Below are positions 1-8,603 of a DNA stretch of 64,000 nt, piece after piece (the first letter of the stretch is position 1; each line of letters starts with the position of its first letter). The stretch comes from Trichormus variabilis 0441 (GTDB lineage Bacteria > Cyanobacteriota > Cyanobacteriia > Cyanobacteriales > Nostocaceae), in the NCBI RefSeq assembly GCF_009856605.1, contig NZ_CP047242.1, positions 6,313,768 to 6,377,767 of the forward strand, written 5' to 3'. A program made the position numbers and the translations under genes. The notes beneath the pieces are model-generated. The model saw only the letters and a program-made list of their open reading frames with translations. It was not told the DNA's origin and did not search any database.

Positions 1-29
1 TCATTATGCCCGCCTCGACGGTAATGAGT

Positions 30-542
30 TCATGAAAGTGCCAGATTGTTAATAATTAATACGAAATCCGTGAGAATTTCTATCAAGTTATCTTGATTCA
101 AGATGGGAACATGAACAAAAACACAATGAGCTGATAGTTTATTTTGTTCTAAGTAGTCCAGTATGGAATAATAAAGACCCTCGCAGACAAATTTACCGCA
201 GTCGTCACTAATATCAGTTGCTGTTGCTCCTATTAGTAATTTTTTTAGATCAACTGTGGTCTGTAAAAAGATTTCTCCACAGCTAGCACCTACTTCTACA
301 CTTAATTTTTTCCGGCTTGCGGCCATGCCACAACAGATAATGTAATCTGGTTGGGATTCCTCTATTTTTGCCATTACTAGGGAACTGGCCAGCCCAATAT
401 CAACAGGTAACAAGCGCAAAAATTGTAAATCTAATGGAAGTGAGTTAAGTTGAGTGACTTCAAATAATAAATCATCAGAGGAATTTGACTTTTGATCTTC
501 TAGCCAAGTGTCAAAAGAAGTTAATAGAATTCTTTTCTTCAT
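30..542 (-). CDS. Pyroglutamyl-peptidase I-like protein (peptidase C15 family)
   Basis: The 170-residue protein looks like a pyrrolidone-carboxylate peptidase, which removes N-terminal pyroglutamate from peptides in the cytoplasm. It opens with the ILLTSF strand typical of the family, and all three catalytic positions can be matched: E83 in LSVEVGA, C120 in GKFVCEGLYY and H144 in VFVHVPIL. It is shorter than usual (about 200-215 residues), and the stretch after the Glu is divergent, so substrate preference is open. It is divergent from hisH, with 58 bp between the two start codons. No signal peptide is seen. The family call is good; actual activity is inferred. Confidence 0.72.
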   Translation of the reverse strand: MKKRILLTSFDTWLEDQKSNSSDDLLFEVTQLNSLPLDLQFLRLLPVDIGLASSLVMAKIEESQPDYIICCGMAASRKKLSVEVGASCGEIFLQTTVDLKKLLIGATATDISDDCGKFVCEGLYYSILDYLEQNKLSAHCVFVHVPILNQDNLIEILTDFVLIINNLALS

Positions 543-600
543 GGAAAATATTATTTAGAATAGAAAAACCCTCCATAAACAATTTACAAGGAGAAGGTCA

Positions 601-1236
601 ATGCCAGTTGTTGCTGTTATAGATTATGAGATGGGAAATTTGCATTCGGTTTGCAAAGGATTAGAAAAAGCGGGGGCGACTCCTATAATTACTCATTCTC
701 ATCAGGAATTAACTAAGGCCGATGCAGTCATATTGCCGGGAGTGGGAGCATTTGACCCAGCAGTGCAGAGTTTGCGATCGCGTGATTTAGAACAACCAAT
801 TAAAGATACAATCGCTTCAGGCAAACCCTTCTTAGGTATCTGTTTAGGGCTGCAAATTCTGTTTGAATCGAGTGCGGAAGGTACTCAACCAGGACTAGGA
901 ATTATCAAAGGAAAAGTGCGGCGGTTTATTTCTGAACCAGGAATTACCATTCCCCACATGGGTTGGAATCAGTTGGAATTAACCCAACCAAAAAGCATTT
1001 TGTGGGAGCATTTGCCACCCCAACCTTGGGTATATTTTGTACATTCCTACTATGTTGACCCAGTTGAGCCTCAAGTTCGTGCTGCAACTGTTACTCACGG
1101 TACGCAAACCGTTACGGCAGCTATTGCCCATGAAAACCTGATGGCAGTACAATTTCATCCCGAAAAATCGTCAAATATTGGGCTGCAAATCCTGTCTAAT
1201 TTTGTCTCCCAAGTACGGGAAAAAATTGCTGCATAA
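601..1236 (+). CDS. hisH: Imidazole glycerol phosphate synthase, glutaminase subunit HisH
   Basis: HisH releases ammonia from glutamine and channels it to HisF, which makes imidazole glycerol phosphate and AICAR in histidine synthesis. The 211-residue protein is a full-length class I glutamine amidotransferase: oxyanion loop LPGVGAF (45-51), nucleophile elbow GICLGLQ with C81, and the His/Glu pair in QFHPEKS (H186, E188). A clear ribosome binding site (AAGGAG) lies 9 bases before the ATG. hisF is not adjacent, which is normal for cyanobacteria with scattered his genes. The following gene, rsmD, is on the same strand after an 84-bp repeat-filled gap. Confidence 0.96.
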   Translation: MPVVAVIDYEMGNLHSVCKGLEKAGATPIITHSHQELTKADAVILPGVGAFDPAVQSLRSRDLEQPIKDTIASGKPFLGICLGLQILFESSAEGTQPGLGIIKGKVRRFISEPGITIPHMGWNQLELTQPKSILWEHLPPQPWVYFVHSYYVDPVEPQVRAATVTHGTQTVTAAIAHENLMAVQFHPEKSSNIGLQILSNFVSQVREKIAA

Positions 1237-1320
1237 TATTAGTTTGTCAGTCGTCAGTTGTCACTTGTCAGTAGACTAATGATTAATAACTAATGATTAA
1301 TGACTAATGACCATTGACCA
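1237..1320 (+). repeat. Short tandem repeats between hisH and rsmD
   Basis: The gap is built of near-copies of GTCAGT(C/T)GTCA and of TAATGATTAATGACTAA units, the degenerate short repeats common in heterocystous cyanobacteria. No promoter or terminator can be singled out. Confidence 0.6.
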
Positions 1321-1875
1321 ATGAGTCTAAAAATTTACGGGAATCGCCAAATTAAAACTTTACCAGGGCAAGAAACCAGACCCACCACTGGGAGGGTGAG
1401 GGAAGCTGTTTTTAATATTTGGCAGGGAGAAATAGAAGGGTGTCGCTGGCTAGATTTGTGCGCCGGTAACGGTTCAATGGGTGCAGAGGCTTTGTGTCGA
1501 GGTGCTAGCTTGGTGGTCGGAATTGAAAAATCAAGCCGAGCCTGTGCAATTATCCAAGAAAACTGGCAGCGCATAGCCAATAACGAACAAAAATGGCGAG
1601 TATTGCGCGGAGATGTCCTTCAGCAATTAAAAAACTTATCAGGGCAGCAATTCGACAGAATTTATTTTGACCCACCCTATGCTAGTGGATTATATCAGCC
1701 AGTGCTAGAGGCGATCGCTCTTTATCAATTATTAGATCCAAGTGGGGAAATAGCGATCGAACATAATCCCCAAGGATGGGTAGATATATTAATTCCTAAC
1801 TGGGAAATTTGCCGCCAGAAAGTCTACGGTAACACGGCGCTTACTTTTTATCGCAGCGAGGAATTAGGGGGGTAG
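1321..1875 (+). CDS. rsmD: 16S rRNA (guanine-966-N2)-methyltransferase RsmD
   Basis: RsmD methylates G966 of 16S rRNA in the assembling 30S subunit, using S-adenosylmethionine. The 184-residue protein has the expected length and motifs: N-terminal TRPTTGRVREAVFN (19-32), SAM-binding loop LDLCAGNGSMG (44-54), and the N-methyltransferase catalytic motif DPPY (117-120). The start ATG follows a stretch of short repeats with no good Shine-Dalgarno sequence, so it is chosen because it gives the standard RsmD N terminus. The 3' flank (1876-2048) is again short AT-rich repeats (AAAGTAAAAAG types). Confidence 0.94.
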   Translation: MSLKIYGNRQIKTLPGQETRPTTGRVREAVFNIWQGEIEGCRWLDLCAGNGSMGAEALCRGASLVVGIEKSSRACAIIQENWQRIANNEQKWRVLRGDVLQQLKNLSGQQFDRIYFDPPYASGLYQPVLEAIALYQLLDPSGEIAIEHNPQGWVDILIPNWEICRQKVYGNTALTFYRSEELGG

Positions 1876-2048
1876 GGATTGGGGACAAGAAAGTAAAAAG
1901 TAAAAAGGTAGAAGATTTTTTTGACTTTTGCCTTTTGACTTTTGCCTTGGATTGGGGATTGGGGAGATGAGGAAGAATTTTTATCTACTTTATTCCTCAT
2001 ACTCCCCACCCAGTAGCTAAGGCGCTTTAGCACTCAGCACTCCAATAC

Positions 2049-2162
2049 TCAACCACCCAACTCATTGGGGCGCTTGTATTGCTTATAGGCGGCGTAGAAC
2101 AGCCCAGAGAGGGTGACAACAATCAAACCAAGAACGATGCCTGAAAGTAGGGGTTCAACCAC
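2049..2162 (-). CDS. petG: Cytochrome b6-f complex subunit V (PetG)
   Basis: This is a 37-residue single-span subunit of the thylakoid cytochrome b6f complex, needed for assembly or stability of the complex. The protein starts [20 protein letters not shown] and ends YKRPNELGG, an almost invariant PetG sequence with one membrane helix (about 5-26) and a basic cytosolic tail. It begins with GTG at 2162, preceded by AGGAG, and stops with TGA at 2049. It lies divergently to cytM, with about 210 bp between the starts. The gene is easy to miss because of its size and GTG start, but the call is firm. Confidence 0.96.
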   Translation of the reverse strand: MVEPLLSGIVLGLIVVTLSGLFYAAYKQYKRPNELGG

Positions 2163-2371
2163 TTTAAAATCTCCTGTTACGATTATTCATTATTTATTTC
2201 CCGTCTTTGATTTTACCAAATTGCGGATGAATCCCGCTTCCTACAGTATTTTTAGGCGACCCCTGGAGAGAAAAAAACTGTAGTTCATGCTTGCAGACAT
2301 CATCAAGAACTTTTAAGCTATGTGTAGGAAATGAAAAATTTGAGTAAACCTAGACTTTTACAGCACACCTT

Positions 2372-2746
2372 TTGGATAACCAGATTACTAAACCTGAAAT
2401 TCTGATTCAGCGTATCGCTTTAGTGGCGCTAGTGATACTGCTAGCAATCCCTTTGGGCTTTTTTGGTGTTCAGTTGGTGAAAGCCTCTGACCCTTATGTT
2501 AAGAGTGTTCTTGCCATGAAAGGAGACCCAATACAGGGACACGCTATTTTTCAAATAAATTGTGCTGGTTGTCATGGTTTAGAAGCCGATGGCCGAGTAG
2601 GCCCCAGCTTACAAGCAGTTTCTAAGCGTAAGTCCAAGTATGGACTAATTCACCAAGTTATTAGCGGTGATACACCACCAATGCCAAAATTTCAGCCCAA
2701 CACTCAAGAAATGGCAGACCTTTTAAGCTTTTTGGAGACTTTATAG
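2372..2746 (+). CDS. cytM: Cytochrome cM (membrane-anchored class I c-type cytochrome)
   Basis: This small cyanobacterial c-type cytochrome is held in the membrane by an uncleaved N-terminal helix and is linked to respiratory or photosynthetic electron flow. The 124-residue protein has one hydrophobic segment (about 13-36), then DPYVKSVLAM, a CAGCH heme motif (C64, C67, H68) and a TPPMPKF loop supplying the axial Met (M104). The start is a TTG at 2372, since no ATG or GTG gives the conserved N terminus; no strong Shine-Dalgarno sequence precedes it. It is followed by an intrinsic terminator. The fit to CytM rather than soluble c6 rests on the anchor and the DPYV...GDPIQG segment. Confidence 0.88.
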   Translation: MDNQITKPEILIQRIALVALVILLAIPLGFFGVQLVKASDPYVKSVLAMKGDPIQGHAIFQINCAGCHGLEADGRVGPSLQAVSKRKSKYGLIHQVISGDTPPMPKFQPNTQEMADLLSFLETL

Positions 2747-2775
2747 CTCAATCAAGTTTAGATGCGCGCAGACCT

Positions 2776-2810
2776 AAAACCCCAATTTCTTCGAGAAATC
2801 GGGGTTTTCT
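2776..2810 (+). terminator. Rho-independent terminator of cytM
   Basis: AAAACCCC (2776-2783) pairs with GGGGTTTT (2801-2808), and the inner arms ATTTCT/AGAAAT continue the stem around a TCG loop. It starts 30 bp after the cytM stop and has T residues at the 3' side. Confidence 0.85.
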
Positions 2811-2924
2811 GTATCATTAACGTGAATTCGACGAAACCTAACCCCAACCCCTTCCCTACAAGGATACTGTTGGCGAATTGATAGAGGGCAAAACCAATCA
2901 TCACAAAATAGAAAATCAGGAATA

Positions 2925-4580
2925 CTATGAGGCAGTGGGAGCAATTCGAGCAAAGTGAGAAACGCGAGTCTGACTGCGTGGGACATGTTGCCACCAATCC
3001 CACATCCGACTGAAGTTGATAGCAGCAGCAGTAATGACATGCTGCAAGAGAGTTTTGGCAAGACCAATGTAGCGACAACGGCGTAATTGGTAGCGACCAG
3101 TAGCTTGGGAAATCAAGCCTTCAACGCCAGCACGTTGGTGATAAATTTGTTGAAAAGATTCAGTTTTTTGGCGAATGCGAGCATCATGTAATGCAAGATG
3201 TAGTTCCTGTGGTTTGAGGGTCAGAAGACGCGGTAGTTTTTTGGAGCGAGTGCATTTTGAGCGACTTGAACAAAGCGAACAATCGGATTTGTCAAATTGT
3301 ATTTTGACTACTGGATTGTCATGGCTATCGACAGTTGTACGCCAGGACTTACTTTGTTTACCCATTGGGCAATCAACACGCATCAAATCCCAATGAATAG
3401 TGAAGCAATTTTGCTCAAAGCCGGATTGTGCTGTTGCTTGCCAACTAGTTCCGGGGGGAACTTTTCCTACTAAATCAACATGAAAATGGGATTGACTATC
3501 GACTAAGTTTTGAGCATTGACATAGCCAGTATCGACAACATGTTCTTGTGGCAAAAGATTGTTCTGGTTTAAACGAGAATGAATTACTGGTGTCATCTCA
3601 ACATCCGCACTTGTGGCCACGGACGTTTCCACATTGATAATTAAGTTTGGCAGTATGGGGTGACAAATTTCTGTCAGATGCAGATTATAACCAGTCCAGT
3701 TGATTTCTCGCTTGCTGGAATTGCGTGCATCAACATCGTAAGGAGATTCAATCTGTAGTCTATTTGGTGGTAAGTTATCTTGTTCTCGCCAATAGACTTG
3801 TTGCAATTGAATATAGTATTGTTGCACCCAAACTATACGTAATGTTTCCACTGATGGAATCTGCCACAGCCAATTACAAGTTGAGTCTGCATACAAAGCG
3901 GATAGCAAATGATGACCATCCTCACCAATTTTTCGCCTCAATTTCTCACGTTCGGCTTTTGATTTGGGCAAGCGGTATTGCTCAAATCTCAGGGAGTAAC
4001 GTTCAAACCAATCAACGTCAACTCTCGATTTGAGCCAATCAGGGGCAAAATAAGCCAAGTCATTTAAGGTATGACGTAAAGTTTCTCCCACTAATTCCAA
4101 ACGATTTAACTGTCGTACTGCGGCTAATACGTGAGTTGAATCAGTTCTGACACGGCCGCGATTTTTGAGCCAACCTAGTTCTTGGAAACGAGCTAGCATT
4201 TGGTTGAGTAACTCTCGCTCTCGTCCTGCTTTGATTAATCGCTGACGAAATTCTGAAAGTACTGAATAATCAAACCCTGGGTCATTTAATTCCAACGATA
4301 GTGCGTATTTCCAATCAATATGACCCCTCACTGCATCCGCCGCTTGTCTATCCGTTAAACCTTCGATAAATTGCATTACTGTCACTAATGCCAGTTGTCC
4401 TGCTGATATTCCACTTTGACCACAATCTGCGCGGTAAAGTTTGACAAAATCCTCATCCTTATATAACACTCCTATTTCATCCCGCATCTTCATATATATG
4501 TTCCCTTTGGGAAATGAATTCCGGGCTACTTGCGCTGTTGTTTCAGGAATCTGCGACATATCACGCGGGTGCAGGGTCAT
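2925..4580 (-). CDS. IS1182-family transposase
   Basis: The DDE-type transposase moves the surrounding element by cutting and rejoining DNA at its inverted repeats. I chose the start at 4580 (MTLHPRD), the standard N terminus of this family; the frame stays open upstream to 4718, but that part is outside the family and crosses the element's end. The N-terminal domain reads VTVMQFIEGLTDRQAADAVRG followed by IDWKYALSLELNDPGFDYSVLSEFR, the IS1182 hallmark. A Cys-rich segment (DCSLCSSRSKC) and a C-terminal YHQRAGVEGLISQ block with the last acidic residue are also present. About 551 residues, no frameshift, so it appears functional. Confidence 0.93.
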   Translation of the reverse strand: MTLHPRDMSQIPETTAQVARNSFPKGNIYMKMRDEIGVLYKDEDFVKLYRADCGQSGISAGQLALVTVMQFIEGLTDRQAADAVRGHIDWKYALSLELNDPGFDYSVLSEFRQRLIKAGRERELLNQMLARFQELGWLKNRGRVRTDSTHVLAAVRQLNRLELVGETLRHTLNDLAYFAPDWLKSRVDVDWFERYSLRFEQYRLPKSKAEREKLRRKIGEDGHHLLSALYADSTCNWLWQIPSVETLRIVWVQQYYIQLQQVYWREQDNLPPNRLQIESPYDVDARNSSKREINWTGYNLHLTEICHPILPNLIINVETSVATSADVEMTPVIHSRLNQNNLLPQEHVVDTGYVNAQNLVDSQSHFHVDLVGKVPPGTSWQATAQSGFEQNCFTIHWDLMRVDCPMGKQSKSWRTTVDSHDNPVVKIQFDKSDCSLCSSRSKCTRSKKLPRLLTLKPQELHLALHDARIRQKTESFQQIYHQRAGVEGLISQATGRYQLRRCRYIGLAKTLLQHVITAAAINFSRMWDWWQHVPRSQTRVSHFARIAPTAS

Positions 4581-4639
4581 AATCTTTGTAGATGCTACGC
4601 TCAATATACTTATTCTCTTTTTTCCACTGTTCCAAACTC

Positions 4640-4660
4640 TTGAGGGGCTTAACCCCTCAA
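4640..4660. terminator. Perfect hairpin inside the IS end, upstream of the transposase
   Basis: TTGAGGGG (4640-4647) and CCCCTCAA (4653-4660) form an 8-bp perfect stem with a 5-base loop, between the IS right end and the transposase start. It could block read-through from flanking genes or hide the transposase start in such read-through RNA. This is inferred from position only. Confidence 0.5.
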
Positions 4661-4824
4661 TAATTCGCCAACAGTATCCTACAAGGGAAGGGGCTGAAAA
4701 TCTATAATTGAGTACCAAATAATCAAGGTTTTAAGCCTCTCTCCGCGTCGGGGAGAGGTACTCTACGAGAAGCGCTCCGCGCTATGGAGAGGGGTTCTTC
4801 CGAATTTATCGAACTCACGTATCA

Positions 4825-5826
4825 TTAAAATTTATTACGACGAATTAATGATTCTAATTCGCTGGTCTGACTATCAATTACCCCAATGACGGGACTGTGA
4901 AGGGTATATTGTGTCAAGAGTTGCGATCGCTCTATTTTTAAAGTATCTATTTTCTCATAGGCCGCATTGGCTATCAGGTTTTTTACTACCCTTTGGTCTA
5001 CTTGTGGTTGTGTGTTTGCTAGTTGCTTATACAAATCCTGAAGTTGAGCATCAAAATTTTTCACGGTAGGATGTTGAGACTGGAGTTTAGCTAAATTTAA
5101 TGCCCGTTCAACTTCTGTTTTAGCAATTGTGCGTAAAATATTACCAGTAGTAGTCTTGGGTACTGTGACAGCTACACCCATACTTGATAGCTCATTTCTG
5201 ACTTGATCCAACATCTGTTGATATCTGGTGTCCATCATCCCAGTGTCAAAAACACCATCCGTGTATTGCTGTAAGAGTTTTTCTGCTATCTTGTAGTCAG
5301 CGATCGCACTTTCTTTATTTCCCAAATCCCTGTAAAGATTCGCTCTTAATAAATATTCATCAGCATTAGAACTTGTATTCTTCCCAATTAATTGAGTTAA
5401 ATCGGAAATTGCTTTCTGTTCTTCCCCCAACTTTTCATAAGCTCTAGCTCTATTCCAATATGCAGCACTACTCAAACCAAATCTACCCGTATTTTGCCTA
5501 ATCACTTCGGTATAGTCTGTCACGGCTGCCTGATAGTTACCCATTGCAGCGTAAGCATTCGCTCGATGATAGTATGGTTTTTCAGCTTGGGGATTAAGTT
5601 TAATCGCTTGGGTGAAAGCAGCAACCGCCGCCGACAAATCTTTTTTACAGTCTTGCTGAAAGTGTCCCATACCTAAGAAATGGTCTACAGAATTAACATT
5701 TGGTGGGATCGGCATTTGGCAATCAGCAGAGAGACCAGAATCCGGTGTTTGTGCAAATACTAAAGGTATCGAAAAGCCCAGCAGCAAAACAGCAGACAAT
5801 GTATAGGTGATTGAGGTGAATTTCAT
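4825..5826 (-). CDS. Exported TPR-repeat protein
   Basis: The protein begins with a signal peptide (MKFTSITYTLSAVLLLGFSIPLVFAQ, cleavage probably after AQ). It then has at least three tetratricopeptide repeats in the first half (AAVAAFTQAIKLNPQ, YQAAVTDYTEVI, KAISDLTQLI), followed by a helical C-terminal half without a recognised domain. TPRs are protein-binding scaffolds, so a periplasmic or membrane-facing assembly role is likely but no partner is visible. I prefer ATG 5826 to the upstream TTG 5835 because it gives a normal signal peptide. The gene ends just inside the flank of the MITE. Function unknown. Confidence 0.8.
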   Translation of the reverse strand: MKFTSITYTLSAVLLLGFSIPLVFAQTPDSGLSADCQMPIPPNVNSVDHFLGMGHFQQDCKKDLSAAVAAFTQAIKLNPQAEKPYYHRANAYAAMGNYQAAVTDYTEVIRQNTGRFGLSSAAYWNRARAYEKLGEEQKAISDLTQLIGKNTSSNADEYLLRANLYRDLGNKESAIADYKIAEKLLQQYTDGVFDTGMMDTRYQQMLDQVRNELSSMGVAVTVPKTTTGNILRTIAKTEVERALNLAKLQSQHPTVKNFDAQLQDLYKQLANTQPQVDQRVVKNLIANAAYEKIDTLKIERSQLLTQYTLHSPVIGVIDSQTSELESLIRRNKF

Positions 5827-6095
5827 ACTTGTCAAAGTATAGAAGTATTTTTCCTGAGGTTTGTTGAGTGTTGTGATCTACATCTATCACCACACCCCTA
5901 CAGGACTAATTTAACGGTGACCGCGATTGATTTGCCATAAGAATAGGTCGAGGATTATCATTGATGTCTTTTAGCTAAAAGCAAATGTACTACTTACAGA
6001 CAAATACGGATGATTTTCGTTAAAACTTTACATAAATTGCGTACTGTTGCTATTAATATTTTAAAGCCATAGAAGAATGTCACACCGTTACTCCT

Positions 6096-6878
6096 ATGCG
6101 GGAACTAACTCAGCATCTATCAACCCCAGAGAGCCAAACCCAACAGATAATGACTGAAGTGCTGCAAATCGGCAACCGTACTATTCAAGCTAGTGAACTC
6201 ATTCCCTTACTGGCTAATTATCAACTTCTACCGCAATTATTACGGGAGTTAATTATCGATGAGGCAATAGCAGCAGTAGAGTGTAAGCCTGAGGAGTTAG
6301 CCCAAGCTAAACAAAGGTTTTACGCCGATAAGCAGTTAGCTCAAGAAACAGACATTCAAGCATGGCTGGTACAACAAGGTTTGAGTGCCGAACAACTAGA
6401 CAATATTATTGTTCGCAAAATCAAGCTAGAAAAGTACAAGCAAGCCACATGGGGAGCAAAACTGGAATCTTATTTTTTCCAGTTAAAAGCGAAATTAGAT
6501 AAAGTAATTTACTCTCTACTGCGAACTCAAGACCCAGGACTGGCACAGGAACTCTATTTTCGCCTACAAGCAAAAGAACAATCCTTCGCAGAAGTAGCAC
6601 AAAAATACTCCCAAGGCCCAGAATCTCAAACCGGTGGATTAGTCGGGCCAGTGGAGCAGAGTTCACTACATCCGGCAATGGTACAACTACTTTCTAATTG
6701 CCAACCAGGACAAATCTCATCTCCATCTCGGATTGCTGAGTGGTATGTCATTGTGCGGGTGGAAAAGTTTATTCCCGCCCAATTAGATGAACCAATGAAA
6801 GCACGCCTACTCAATGAATTATTTGAGGGTTGGATGCAGGAAAAGCAAAGGCAAGTAAATATAATTCCATCCGCTTAA
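6096..6878 (+). CDS. Parvulin-type peptidyl-prolyl isomerase (PpiC/SurA domain)
   Basis: This is a foldase that catalyses cis-trans isomerisation of Xaa-Pro bonds. The 260-residue protein has an N-terminal helical domain of the SurA/PrsA type (about 20-125), then a PpiC domain (about 135-240) with the FAEVAQKYSQGPESQTGG signature and the VGPVEQSSLHPAMVQ segment. No signal peptide or membrane segment is present, so it is probably cytoplasmic. In Nostoc, relatives often sit beside HlyD/HlyB-type exporters, but none lies here. The start may be ATG 6096 or the internal ATG 6150 (MTEVLQIGNR), where family similarity begins. A 260-bp gap precedes it with no clear promoter. Confidence 0.85.
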   Translation: MRELTQHLSTPESQTQQIMTEVLQIGNRTIQASELIPLLANYQLLPQLLRELIIDEAIAAVECKPEELAQAKQRFYADKQLAQETDIQAWLVQQGLSAEQLDNIIVRKIKLEKYKQATWGAKLESYFFQLKAKLDKVIYSLLRTQDPGLAQELYFRLQAKEQSFAEVAQKYSQGPESQTGGLVGPVEQSSLHPAMVQLLSNCQPGQISSPSRIAEWYVIVRVEKFIPAQLDEPMKARLLNELFEGWMQEKQRQVNIIPSA

Positions 6879-6902
6879 TTCTAGGGTAATTTTAGTTCTG
6901 AC

Positions 6903-7739
6903 TTACTTGGAAACTCCATACTGTTTAAACCATGCTTGGAGGCGTTTCCAGCCGTCTTGAGCTTCTTTTTCTCTGTAAGAAGGACGATAATCGGCAAAAA
7001 AGGCGTGGGGTGCATCAGGATACACAACAATTTCCGATTTACTACTGCTGGATTTTAAGCGCTCGCGCATTTGCTCTACTGTATCTAATGGAATGCCTGT
7101 ATCCTTTCCTCCATACAATCCCAGCACTGGAACTGTCAAATTAGGGGCGATATCTACAGGATGTTTCGGGGTTAATTCTGTAGAATTGCCCACCAATCGA
7201 CCATACCAAGCGACACCTGCCTTAACTTTGGGGTTGTGTGCTGAGTATAACCAGGTAATCCGACCACCCCAACAAAAGCCTGTAATGGCTAATTGATCAG
7301 CATTACCCTTGGATGATTTGACAGCCCAACCGACGGTAGCATCCAGATCAGAAAATACCTGAGCATCTGGCACTTTTGCCACCACCTGGCGAATTTCATC
7401 GATATTACTTAACTTCGAGACATCACCTTGACGAGCAAATAACTCTGGTGCGATCGCTAAATATCCCAACTTGGCAAAACGACGACAGATATCTTGAATG
7501 TGTTCATGTACACCGAAGATTTCTTGAATCACCAACACAATCGGAAAATTCTCACCAGTAGCAGGTAATGCTCTGTAAGCTGGAATTTCACCATCTTGGA
7601 CGGGAATTTTCACCGCACCTGCAACTAATCCTTGTGTATCAGTAGTAATCACTTGGGCTGAAATTGGTTTGACGGCTAAAGCAAAGCCAGTTGTTAAAGT
7701 AGCCGTAGCGATAAATTGGCGACGGGTGATCTGTTTCAT
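6903..7739 (-). CDS. Tat-exported dienelactone hydrolase-family protein
   Basis: This alpha/beta-hydrolase family includes carboxymethylenebutenolidase, which opens dienelactone rings; many members have unknown substrates. The protein starts with a twin-arginine signal ([18 protein letters not shown]) ending near SAQ, so it is exported folded. The catalytic set is visible: nucleophile C156 in GFCWGG, acid D213 in GGKD and H245 in APHAFF. The length of 278 residues is normal for the exported subfamily. It is convergent with the upstream isomerase gene (24-bp gap). The Cys nucleophile and Tat signal are seen; the substrate cannot be told. Confidence 0.88.
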   Translation of the reverse strand: MKQITRRQFIATATLTTGFALAVKPISAQVITTDTQGLVAGAVKIPVQDGEIPAYRALPATGENFPIVLVIQEIFGVHEHIQDICRRFAKLGYLAIAPELFARQGDVSKLSNIDEIRQVVAKVPDAQVFSDLDATVGWAVKSSKGNADQLAITGFCWGGRITWLYSAHNPKVKAGVAWYGRLVGNSTELTPKHPVDIAPNLTVPVLGLYGGKDTGIPLDTVEQMRERLKSSSSKSEIVVYPDAPHAFFADYRPSYREKEAQDGWKRLQAWFKQYGVSK

Positions 7740-7883
7740 CGTCTGTACCTTGAATTATTTGGGTTCAGTTTTATTTGCTCAGAAAATGTAAAGTTTTGTC
7801 AACTTACTTTAAGTATAGTTCTATTTAAAAATACTTTTAGATTGACTAAATATTAGATTAACTTAATGCTTAAGACTTAAATT

Positions 7884-8342
7884 TTACTTAGTATAGTGCG
7901 ATCGCGCCTTCTCAATTACCGCCAGCCAGTCATCCGTAAATGGGTTAAGCCCGAATTGCGGAAAAAAATTTCCCGGCGCAAGTAAAATTGCAAGATGTAT
8001 GCTATTCTTTACATATAAGGAATCAAAAGCGTAAAGCTTAACAGGTCGATTCTGGCATAGATATTGACCCCCCCAGTGCTTGTGTTGTTGTAGTAGAAGA
8101 ATCAAATCCTGTGAGTTAGCCAATCATTTGGTGAACTGATGACCTGACTTCACAAATTTCTGGAGGTATTTGTGGGGTAATTGGATCTGTAACAGTTTGA
8201 AAGTATGTGGAGAACTTGCATCTGTTTGCAGTTCATCAATGTGATTGGAGTCAAAAGCATGATCACCAAAACCACATTCTGCACCTTGTGGTGTGGTAGA
8301 TGCAGGAGATAACTCACTGGAAACTTTTGCTACTGATAACAT
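7884..8342 (-). pseudogene. Hypothetical gene interrupted by an in-frame TGA
   Basis: Two open stretches of 72 and 79 codons lie in the same frame and are separated only by a TGA at 8124-8126. Read through, they would give about 152 residues starting MLSVAKVSSELSP and ending KARSHYTK. I do not recognise the sequence. Either this is a gene killed by one nonsense change, or both pieces are chance. The pattern (same frame, no other stop, ATG start at 8342) slightly favours a decayed gene. It is divergent from the ModA-like gene at 8604. Confidence 0.3.
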
Positions 8343-8363
8343 CTGCCAATCAATTTTATGTTA

Positions 8364-8433
8364 ACTCTCAAAAGTAGTGTTCCGCCTTGATTGCGTGAGG
8401 TTCTATAGCAAAAGAACCACAGTGTTTGAGAGT
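8364..8433 (+). promoter_or_regulatory. Paired dyads in the promoter region of the vnf operon
   Basis: ACTCTCAAA (8364-8372) is mirrored by TTTGAGAGT (8425-8433), and inside it GGTTCT (8399-8404) is mirrored by AGAACC (8413-8418). This is 170-240 bp before the ModA-like start, where an operon promoter would lie. Candidate repressor-binding or RNA-folding region; no -10/-35 pair could be assigned with confidence. Confidence 0.4.
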
Positions 8434-8603
8434 AAAACCTGTGAAATAAGTTTGATTCGTGGCTATTATGCTGTTTGTTTGTAAGTGAAATAATGCAGGT
8501 GGAATTGCAGTTTGCACTCCATCTGCCATTTATTTTCTACGGAACTATTACTTCTCCTTAAATCGTTATCACTCATCGTTTACCAATTTTGAGGTACTAA
8601 TTC

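Larger units (their letters stand above)
2864..4677 (-). mobile_element. IS1182-family insertion sequence, 1814 bp, complete
   Basis: Perfect 16-bp terminal inverted repeats are visible: ATACTGTTGGCGAATT at 2864-2879 and its complement at 4662-4677. The element is flanked by a direct repeat CCTACAAGG (2855-2863 and 4678-4686), so the insertion site can be read to the base. It holds one transposase gene. The target is the CCCTACAAGG segment of a MITE; the unoccupied form of the same segment is seen at about 57275-57286. Intact ends, target duplication and open reading frame suggest a recent, possibly active copy. Confidence 0.93.
2820..4820. mobile_element. MITE-like element, split by an IS1182-type insertion
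   Basis: The ends are inverted: ACGTGAATTCGA at 2820 and TCGAACTCACGT ending at 4820. Both are flanked by ATCATTA (2813-2819 and 4821-4827), a probable 7-bp target duplication. Without the inserted IS this copy closely matches the intact 154-bp copy at 57236-57389. Relative to that copy it also carries a further insertion of about 25 bp (around 4762-4786, TACGAGAAGCGCTCCGCGCT core) of another short repeat. It encodes no protein and is probably non-autonomous. Confidence 0.8.

Noticed and set aside
1848..2033. 61-codon minus-strand frame after rsmD
   Set aside because: Made of short AT-rich repeats (AAAGTAAAAAG), with no start signal.
4581..4718. N-terminal extension of the transposase frame
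   Set aside because: It crosses the end of the insertion sequence into the flanking MITE; family proteins start at MTLHPRD.
8581..8600. TTACCAA followed by GGTAC before the ModA-like gene at 8604, as a fourth operator
   Set aside because: The second arm is imperfect and the spacer is shorter by one base; it overlaps the ribosome binding region.
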